From: Lachnospiraceae bacterium
Lineage (GTDB): Bacteria; Bacillota; Clostridia; Lachnospirales; Lachnospiraceae
Assembly (NCBI GenBank): GCA_024695225.1
Contig: JAILIO010000010.1
Span: 1 to 10,925, forward strand
Direction: 5' to 3'
DNA: 10,925 nt
Shown here piece by piece: positions 6,074 through 10,925 of this stretch. How positions within the stretch are numbered: position 1 is the stretch's first letter; every line of letters starts with the position of its first letter. The notes beneath the pieces were generated by a model. It had not been told where the DNA came from. It saw only the letters and a list, made by a program, of their open reading frames with translations, and did no database searches. The translations under genes and the position numbers were made by a program.

Positions 6074-7294
6074 ATGTTGATAGAAAACGTTCATCTTTTG
6101 GACCCCGGATCCGGTTTCGACGGCATCTGCGATATCGAGACGGAAGGGGAAAAGATCAAAAGCATAAGGGAGAGAAGCGGAGAGGGATCCGGCATCACTG
6201 CCGTTCCCGGCTTTGTGGACGGCCATGTGCACTTCAGGGATCCTGGTTTCCCCTCCAAAGAGGACATCATCACCGGAGCCGCCGCCGCGGCCGCAGGGGG
6301 TTACACCTCCGTCATCTGTATGGCGAACACAAAGCCTCCCATAGACAATACAGACACACTGAGATATGTGCTGGAAAAGGGCAAAACCACACCCATCCAT
6401 GTCTACAGCGCTGCAAATGTCACTGTGGGCATGAAGGGACAGCAGGTCACGGACATGAAAGCGCTGGCAAAGGCGGGGGCAGTGTGCTTCACCGACGACG
6501 GGATCCCCATCAGAAACGAATCGGTACTCCGCGAAGCCATGAAGATGGCAGCAGAGCTGGACATGCCCATCCTTCTCCACGAAGAGGATCCCCGCTATGT
6601 CAGAAGGCCCGGATTTGATGTGACTGCCCCCAGAGAGGCAGAGATATCCCTTGTGTCCAGAGACATAGGGCTCGCCGGGGAAACAAAGGCCCGGATCCTC
6701 ATACAGCACGTGAGCTGCAAGGAATCCGTGAAACTCATCCGGGAGGGGCTGGATGAGGGGATAAGGGTAGCGGCGGAACTGACGCCTCACCATATGGCTC
6801 TCACCTCCGATGCGGTGAAGAAATACGGCACCCTTGCAAAGGTAAATCCGCCTCTCAGAAGTGAAGCCGACAGACAGGCGCTTATGAGCGGCGCTGCAGA
6901 CGGAACTCTGGCAATGATCGCCACAGATCACGCGCCCCACACGGAGTCGGAGAAATCTCTTCCGAACGACAAGGCCCCCAGCGGCATGATAGGCCTTGAG
7001 ACCGCCTTTTCCATAGGACTCAGGGAACTGGTGGGGAACGGAAAGGTCAGCCTCATGAAGCTGATAGAGATGATGACCATAACCCCTGCCAGATTTTACG
7101 GGCTAGACGCAGGCTACATCGCCGAAGGCGGCCCGGCTGACATCACCCTGATCGACCTGAGACGGCGGAGAAAAGTGACCACCTTCCACTCAAGGTCTTA
7201 CAACTCGCCCTTTAAGGGGGAATCCCTTCCCGGCACCATATTAAAGACTATCTGCATGGGAAATGTGGCCTATGATATCGAGCGGGATTCCTGA
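6074..7294 (+). CDS. pyrC: Dihydroorotase, class I (PyrC)
   Basis: This zinc amidohydrolase cyclises N-carbamoyl-L-aspartate to dihydroorotate, the third step of pyrimidine synthesis. The 406 residues match class I length. Metal and substrate motifs are in place: DGHVHFRDPG (49-58, with H51 and H53), FTDDG (139-143), LLHEED (167-172, H169), LIQHVS (209-214), LTPHH (236-240) and IATDHAPH (282-289, with D285 as the likely catalytic base). The N-terminus (MLIENVHLLDPGSGFDG) fits the family start, so ATG 6074 is well supported despite having no ribosome site. Translation is probably leaderless. It appears to be the first gene of an operon with pyrK and pyrD. Its last codons and stop fall in the first unit of a 46-bp tandem repeat. 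A frame of 315 codons on the opposite strand is a shadow. Confidence 0.96.
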   Translation: MLIENVHLLDPGSGFDGICDIETEGEKIKSIRERSGEGSGITAVPGFVDGHVHFRDPGFPSKEDIITGAAAAAAGGYTSVICMANTKPPIDNTDTLRYVLEKGKTTPIHVYSAANVTVGMKGQQVTDMKALAKAGAVCFTDDGIPIRNESVLREAMKMAAELDMPILLHEEDPRYVRRPGFDVTAPREAEISLVSRDIGLAGETKARILIQHVSCKESVKLIREGLDEGIRVAAELTPHHMALTSDAVKKYGTLAKVNPPLRSEADRQALMSGAADGTLAMIATDHAPHTESEKSLPNDKAPSGMIGLETAFSIGLRELVGNGKVSLMKLIEMMTITPARFYGLDAGYIAEGGPADITLIDLRRRRKVTTFHSRSYNSPFKGESLPGTILKTICMGNVAYDIERDS

Positions 7295-7482
7295 CAAGAA
7301 GTGAATGCATCGCAGATCGCCGATCGACAGATATTCCCGGAAGAAGGTGAATGCAACGCATTATGTTGATCGACAGTTATCCCGACAAGGAAGTGTACGC
7401 AACATGGAACTTCGATCGACACATATTCCTTACAAAAAGTGAATGCAAAACGGCATGTCAATTGCCGGATATTCCTGAAATA
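7277..7482 (+). repeat. 46-bp degenerate tandem array (4 copies plus partial) between pyrC and pyrK
   Basis: Units begin at 7277, 7323, 7369, 7415 and 7461, an exact 46-bp period without indels; the fifth is recognisable only to about 7482. The shared pattern is ATCGA, a few bases, ATTCC, then AAGTGAATGCA and a variable 3' part. Read in a phase starting at ATTCC, units 1 and 2 agree at 32 of 46 positions; GTG and GCA within AAGTGAATGCA are invariant in all four. The junctions carry short palindromic cores (CGATCG, TCGATCGA, CAATTG). The first unit covers the last pyrC codons and its stop. As 46 is not a multiple of three, the array is not a coding repeat. It fills almost the whole gap before pyrK. 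Function unknown; RNA processing, translational coupling, protein binding or neutral duplication are all open. Confidence 0.85.
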
Positions 7483-7508
7483 TAACGAACGGAGCACAGA
7501 ACATCGAT

Positions 7509-8282
7509 ATGAAAGAAAAAATGATCGCAAAAGTGACAGAAAACAAGGAGATCAGCCCGGGGATCTATGACATGAGGCTTGAGACCCGGGGCTTGAACGC
7601 ATCCCCAGGACAGTTTTTCATGCTCTACACCGGTGACGGATCCCGTCTCCTGCCCCGTCCCATCAGCGTATGCGACTGCACAGACGACATTCTCAGACTG
7701 GTCTACAGGGTTGCAGGCTCCGGAACGTCCTTATTTTCAAGGCTTAAAAAGGATGAGACGCTGGAGATAATGGGACCCCTGGGAAACGGCTATCCCCCGG
7801 AGCCCCCGGAGAACGCGGTGCTCATAGGCGGCGGCATAGGACTTCCTCCCCTGCTGTACCTTGGGAAGAAGCTCAGCGCCTGCTGCAGCGTCACCTCCAT
7901 CCTGGGATACCGGAATTCCGATCTTTTCCTGAAAGATGAATTCGACCGGATATCAAAAGTCTCTGTGTCCACAGACGACGGATCCCTGGGGGTACATGGG
8001 ACTGTCATGGATGTGATCAAAAACGATCCTTCCCTCATTCCCCAAGGCAGTGTGCTTTACGCCTGCGGGCCCCTGCCAATGCTGCGGGCCGTAAGGGAAT
8101 ACGCCCTGTCCGAAGGATTGAAATGCTACCTGTCCCTTGAAGAACGCATGGCATGCGGCCTTGGAGTATGTCTCTCCTGCGTGTGCAAGACTTCATCCAC
8201 CGACCCTCATTCGAATGTTGACAACGCCAGGGTGTGCGTGGACGGTCCCGTATTTGCCGCAGACAAAGTGGAGTTAAACTGA
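7509..8282 (+). CDS. pyrK: Dihydroorotate dehydrogenase electron-transfer subunit (PyrK)
   Basis: PyrK carries electrons from the FMN of the class 1B PyrD subunit through a [2Fe-2S] cluster and FAD to NAD+. The 257 residues show the family order: a FAD-binding barrel with LPRPISVCD (48-56), a nucleotide-binding half with GGGIGLPPLL (107-116) and YACGPLPML (184-192), and a C-terminal cluster loop with C216-x4-C221-x2-C224 and C243. The ATG at 7509 is the likely start, but its ribosome site is imperfect: GGAG at 7491-7494 is 14 nt away. An in-frame ATG at 7521 is the alternative. The stop overlaps the pyrD start by one base (TGATG), implying translational coupling and equal subunit supply. The gap upstream is filled by the 46-bp repeat array. 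Confidence 0.95.
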   Translation: MKEKMIAKVTENKEISPGIYDMRLETRGLNASPGQFFMLYTGDGSRLLPRPISVCDCTDDILRLVYRVAGSGTSLFSRLKKDETLEIMGPLGNGYPPEPPENAVLIGGGIGLPPLLYLGKKLSACCSVTSILGYRNSDLFLKDEFDRISKVSVSTDDGSLGVHGTVMDVIKNDPSLIPQGSVLYACGPLPMLRAVREYALSEGLKCYLSLEERMACGLGVCLSCVCKTSSTDPHSNVDNARVCVDGPVFAADKVELN

Positions 8283-9211
8283 TGAACAATTCAAAAGATA
8301 AATACAGTCCCGATCTTTCAGTCACCATAGCGGGGGTTCCCTTCAAAAATCCCGTGATGCCCGCCTCCGGATGCTTCGGTTCCGGGCAGGAATACTCCGA
8401 ATACATCGACCTGAACAGGCTGGGAGCCGTGGTCACAAAAGGGGTTTCTGTGACTCCCTGGGAAGGCAATCCGGTGCCCAGGACTGCGGAGACCTGCGGC
8501 GGCATGCTGAATGCCATCGGCCTCCAGAATCCGGGGCTTGACCTTTTCATAGAACGGGACCTCAGTTTCCTTCAGGGTTTTGACACAAATGTGATCGTAA
8601 ATGTGTGTGGCCACACTGAAGCCGAATACCTTGAGGCGGTGGAACGGCTCTCCGATGAAGACCGGGTGGATATGCTGGAGATCAATGTATCCTGTCCCAA
8701 CGTGACAAAAGGGGCCATAGCCTTCGGGAAGGATCCTGCAGTCCTCGAGGATCTCACTTCAAAGATCAAAAAACTGTCCAAAAAACCTGTTATCATAAAA
8801 CTCACCCCAAACGTTTCAGATATCACTGAAACCGCCAGGGCTGCAGAACAGGGAGGGGCCGACGCCGTCTCCCTCATAAACACCCTTATGGGCATGAAGA
8901 TCGACATAGATCGCAGGACCTTTGCACTGGCAAATAAGACCGGCGGCCTTTCAGGACCTGCCATCCACCCTGTGGCAGTCAGGATGGTTTATGAGGTATC
9001 CCATTCGGTTTCCATTCCGGTGATCGGCATGGGCGGTGTAATGAACGGCGCAGACGCCGTGGAAATGCTCCTTGCGGGGGCATCTGCCGTGGCTGTTGGC
9101 TGCGCTTCTTTTAACGACCCCGAGGCCCTTATTTTCGTAATAGAAGGGATCGAAGACTATATGATCCGAAAGGGGATGAAGAACCTGTCGGATATCACAC
9201 TCCTGCAGTAG
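8282..9211 (+). CDS. pyrD: Dihydroorotate dehydrogenase class 1B, catalytic subunit
   Basis: This FMN enzyme oxidises dihydroorotate to orotate in the cytoplasm, partnered by PyrK. ATG 8282 is chosen because GGAG lies 8 nt upstream and the start overlaps the pyrK stop; in-frame extension to 8234 lies inside pyrK and is rejected. The 309 residues are normal for the family. Visible motifs include NPVMPASGCFG (23-33), TKGVSVTPWEGN (52-63, FMN site), NAIGLQNPG (77-85), the catalytic cysteine in INVSCPN (C138, whereas class 2 enzymes use serine), VIIKLTPN (170-177), GGLSGPAIHP (221-230) and IGMGGV (248-253). Adjacent pyrK confirms class 1B, so NAD+ rather than fumarate or quinone is the expected acceptor. 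Confidence 0.96.
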   Translation: MNNSKDKYSPDLSVTIAGVPFKNPVMPASGCFGSGQEYSEYIDLNRLGAVVTKGVSVTPWEGNPVPRTAETCGGMLNAIGLQNPGLDLFIERDLSFLQGFDTNVIVNVCGHTEAEYLEAVERLSDEDRVDMLEINVSCPNVTKGAIAFGKDPAVLEDLTSKIKKLSKKPVIIKLTPNVSDITETARAAEQGGADAVSLINTLMGMKIDIDRRTFALANKTGGLSGPAIHPVAVRMVYEVSHSVSIPVIGMGGVMNGADAVEMLLAGASAVAVGCASFNDPEALIFVIEGIEDYMIRKGMKNLSDITLLQ

Positions 9212-9249
9212 ACTAACCTGCGGCCACAGCGGATAAGTCCCGGGAGCTA

Positions 9250-9284
9250 TGACATGGGGATATTTTGATCCCTGAAATCTGTCA
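9250..9284 (+). promoter_or_regulatory. Stem-loop in the pyrD-ispE gap
   Basis: An outer stem TGACA (9250-9254) with TGTCA (9280-9284) encloses an inner stem GGGAT (9257-9261) with ATCCC (9268-9272), separated by an asymmetric internal loop. It ends just before the ispE ribosome site AAGGAG (9287-9292). No T-tract follows, so it is not a standard terminator. It may affect mRNA stability or ispE translation; the function is inferred and uncertain. Confidence 0.3.
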
Positions 9285-9302
9285 CAAAGGAGACAGAAGA
9301 AC

Positions 9303-10181
9303 ATGATGATGATAGACCACGCCAAGGGAAAGGTGAACCTGACCCTGGATATATTGGGAAAAAGGCCGGATTCATACCACGAACTGGATATGATCCTGCA
9401 GTCCGTGGAACTTTCGGACACTATCGTATTTGAAACCACGGAGTCCGGAGACCCGGTATCCCTGGTGCTGACAGACGGGTGTGAGGGCATTCCCGCAGGA
9501 GACGACAACCTGATAATCAAAGCCGCAAAAGCACTCCACCCCCTGGCGTCAGATCCCAAGCCTGTCAGGATCGCTTTGGAAAAGAATATCCCGTCCGGCG
9601 CAGGCCTTGGGGGCGGAAGCGCTGATGCTGCCTGCACTCTCAGGGTTTTAAGGGGCATATGGGACTGTGACATCTCCGATTCGGAGCTGCTCGTTCTGGC
9701 TTCAAAGGTGGGGGCGGATGTGCCCTTCCTGATAAACGGCGGATGCTGCGAATGCACCGGCATCGGGGAGAAGCTGGACCCCATCCCCGGCCTGGAGGAT
9801 GTGTTCCTGGCTGTGATAAAGCCGGGTATTTCCCTTTCCACCGCCCGGATATACGGACTTTTTGACGAGATGAAGCTCCCCGGCAGGAGTGACACAAAGG
9901 CCTGCAGGGAGGCACTGGAAAGAAATGATACAAAAGAAGCGTCAAAGCTTTTGGGAAATGCACTGGAAGAAGCAGCTATCAGCCTTTCCCCCGCCATAAA
10001 ACAGATAAAGGAAATGCTCCTGGAAGACGGAGCCTTAGGTTCATCCATGACCGGCAGCGGTTCTGCAGTATACGGCATATTTTACGATAAACGGAAAGCC
10101 TTTGCCGCGGCCAGGCGCATAAGCGAAGAATTTAAAGACCTGGAGATCAAAACATTTCTGACTGCTCCCGCTTCTGTTTAA
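9303..10181 (+). CDS. ispE: 4-diphosphocytidyl-2-C-methyl-D-erythritol kinase (IspE)
   Basis: IspE phosphorylates CDP-methylerythritol at the 2-hydroxyl using ATP, the fourth step of the MEP isoprenoid pathway. It belongs to the GHMP kinases. The 292 residues show the family motifs: KGKVNLTLDILGKRPDSYHE (8-27, with K10), the ATP loop IPSGAGLGGGSADAA (96-110), GADVPF (137-142, with D139 as the catalytic aspartate) and the third motif MTGSGSAVYGIF (249-260). Three ATG codons stand in a row; the first, at 9303, is best placed 10 nt after AAGGAG. The gene follows pyrD by 91 bp on the same strand with no clear terminator, so co-transcription with the pyr genes is likely, although the pathways are separate. 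Confidence 0.95.
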   Translation: MMMIDHAKGKVNLTLDILGKRPDSYHELDMILQSVELSDTIVFETTESGDPVSLVLTDGCEGIPAGDDNLIIKAAKALHPLASDPKPVRIALEKNIPSGAGLGGGSADAACTLRVLRGIWDCDISDSELLVLASKVGADVPFLINGGCCECTGIGEKLDPIPGLEDVFLAVIKPGISLSTARIYGLFDEMKLPGRSDTKACREALERNDTKEASKLLGNALEEAAISLSPAIKQIKEMLLEDGALGSSMTGSGSAVYGIFYDKRKAFAAARRISEEFKDLEIKTFLTAPASV

Positions 10182-10206
10182 CAGACAGACCGAAAGGAAA
10201 TTCACC

Positions 10207-10650
10207 ATGAACAAGGACGTGATCCTGTCCATGCACGGACTTCAATTTGAAATAATGGACTCCGACGGAAATGCTGCGGATGTGGAAGTCATCACACCCG
10301 CAAAATATTATCGCCGGGGAAAAAGTCATTTCCTTCTCTACGACGAGGAAGATGAAGAGGGAAACACCACCGGAAACATCATCCGTATAAAGGATAAACT
10401 GATAGAAGTGACCAAAAGGGGCGAGATAAACGCCCATATGATCTTTGAAGAGAAGAAAAAGAACCTCACCGATTATTCCACCCCCTTTGGAAATGTGATG
10501 ATCGGAGTGGAGACCAGCAAGGTCCTTGTGGACGAACAGGAAAACAGGATATCCGTCCGGGTTGACTACGGACTGGACATCAATTACGAACACCTTTCAA
10601 ACTGTTCTTTCAGGATGGAGATAGCCCCCAGGGGAAAAACTGCACAGTAA
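10207..10650 (+). CDS. DUF1934 (YwiB-like) protein, predicted small beta-barrel
   Basis: The 147-residue protein fits DUF1934 in length and pattern: an N-terminal strand, a YYRRGKSHFLLYDEEDEEG segment (34-52) matching the family's x-YLLYEE-x core, ITPAKYY before it, then VTKRGEINAHMIFEE (68-82), the hallmark YSTPFGNVMIGVET (90-103) and a closing amphipathic strand with VRVDYGLDIN (117-126). Family members are cytoplasmic, calycin/lipocalin-like barrels of unknown function. No signal peptide or membrane segment is seen. AAAGGAAA about 8 nt upstream supports the ATG. It lies 25 bp after ispE and is probably the last gene of the transcript, as the next gene converges. The family call is by motif memory. 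Confidence 0.75.
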   Translation: MNKDVILSMHGLQFEIMDSDGNAADVEVITPAKYYRRGKSHFLLYDEEDEEGNTTGNIIRIKDKLIEVTKRGEINAHMIFEEKKKNLTDYSTPFGNVMIGVETSKVLVDEQENRISVRVDYGLDINYEHLSNCSFRMEIAPRGKTAQ

Positions 10651-10656
10651 AACATA

Positions 10657-10925
10657 TCAAAGAGGTTTTGCGCCGGCTTTCTCCTGCAGTTCCTCGATCT
10701 TCCTGCTCAGGAAATTCTTCTTTTTTCCCTGCTTTATCTCTATCTGGGTACCGTGAACGCCCCTGACATTTGTGATATACAGCCCGCTTATGGTGGCTTT
10801 GACCTCTTTTTTCACAGGCACCTGATCGAATATGGCAGCATCACAGATGAAAGTCATGATCTGGGGTCCGACCTTTGCCTTGACCACCGGGACCTTTGAC
10901 AGCCGCATGAGCTTGGGTGTCTGTT
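10657..10925 (-). CDS. Unrecognised protein, C-terminal 88 residues (5' end outside window)
   Basis: The frame stays open to the right edge (QTPKL precedes the first internal methionine), so the ATG at 10908 need not be the start. The visible part has alternating hydrophobic residues suggesting beta strands (PVVKAKVG, IMTFICDAAIF, VKATISGLYI, GTQIEI). It ends in a basic, helical tail (KQGKKKNFLSRKIEELQEKAG). No family, catalytic motif or signal is recognisable. The stop lies 6 bp from the stop of the DUF1934 gene, so the two transcripts must overlap; no terminator is visible between them. That the frame is real rests on its length, its open left extension and the absence of a competing frame. 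Confidence 0.6.
   Translation of the reverse strand, partial: QTPKLMRLSKVPVVKAKVGPQIMTFICDAAIFDQVPVKKEVKATISGLYITNVRGVHGTQIEIKQGKKKNFLSRKIEELQEKAGAKPL

Noticed and set aside
5993..6940. Open frame of 315 codons on the minus strand
   Set aside because: It is antisense to pyrC, has no ribosome site, and its translation is Gly/His/Cys-rich without any recognisable domain.
7277..7482. Possible small CRISPR array
   Set aside because: Units are contiguous and diverge throughout; there is no alternation of constant repeats and unique spacers, and no cas gene is nearby.
8951..10078. Long open frame (375 codons) on the minus strand
   Set aside because: It lies antisense to pyrD and ispE, whose motifs are intact. 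Its translation is Ser/Pro-rich with no domain, the usual mirror of a coding strand.

Overview
The window looks like a chromosomal segment of a Gram-positive clostridium, most likely a member of the Lachnospiraceae. The evidence is a BspA-like leucine-rich surface protein, a D-Ala-D-Ala ligase with the GGK-rich loop I associate with that family, an electron-transfer type (class 1B, PyrK-PyrD) dihydroorotate dehydrogenase, strong AGGAGG-type ribosome binding sites, and medium-GC genes separated by AT-rich gaps. The genus cannot be fixed from sequence reading alone. I see no transposase, integrase, phage gene, CRISPR array, tRNA or rRNA.

Layout. Positions 1-3552 (minus) hold the first 1184 residues of a very large secreted protein that runs off the left edge: signal peptide, acidic low-complexity stalk, about 15 LRR_5 repeats, an InlB B-type repeat and several Ig-like segments. 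Positions 3553-3939 form a divergent control region with two promoters, a 12-bp palindrome between them and a structured leader on each side. ddl (3940-5187, plus) and plsC (5280-5996, minus) converge on a gap filled by short tandem copies of the plsC 3' end. plsC and pyrC diverge from a compact region with two opposed extended -10 promoters, and pyrC appears to be leaderless. From 6074 the plus strand carries pyrC, pyrK, pyrD, ispE and a DUF1934-type gene, probably one transcription unit. A converging, unrecognised gene enters from the right edge.

How the genes work together. pyrC and pyrK-pyrD give two consecutive steps of de novo pyrimidine synthesis (carbamoyl-aspartate to dihydroorotate to orotate). 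PyrK carries electrons from the PyrD flavin to NAD+. ispE belongs to the MEP isoprenoid pathway, which supplies the undecaprenyl carrier for cell wall. ddl makes the peptidoglycan dipeptide and plsC makes phosphatidic acid, so the left half has an envelope theme.

The most unusual features lie between genes. A 46-bp degenerate tandem array (four full copies plus a partial) begins at the pyrC stop codon and fills the pyrC-pyrK gap. A separate array of about 41 bp (three copies) begins at the plsC stop codon and repeats the sequence for its C-terminal tail and stop. The two units differ in sequence but share the same placement. Also notable are a 29-residue Gly/Ser/Lys/Ala-rich expansion in a Ddl active-site loop, flanked by MSGGK repeats, and a GC-rich folded leader before the surface-protein gene.
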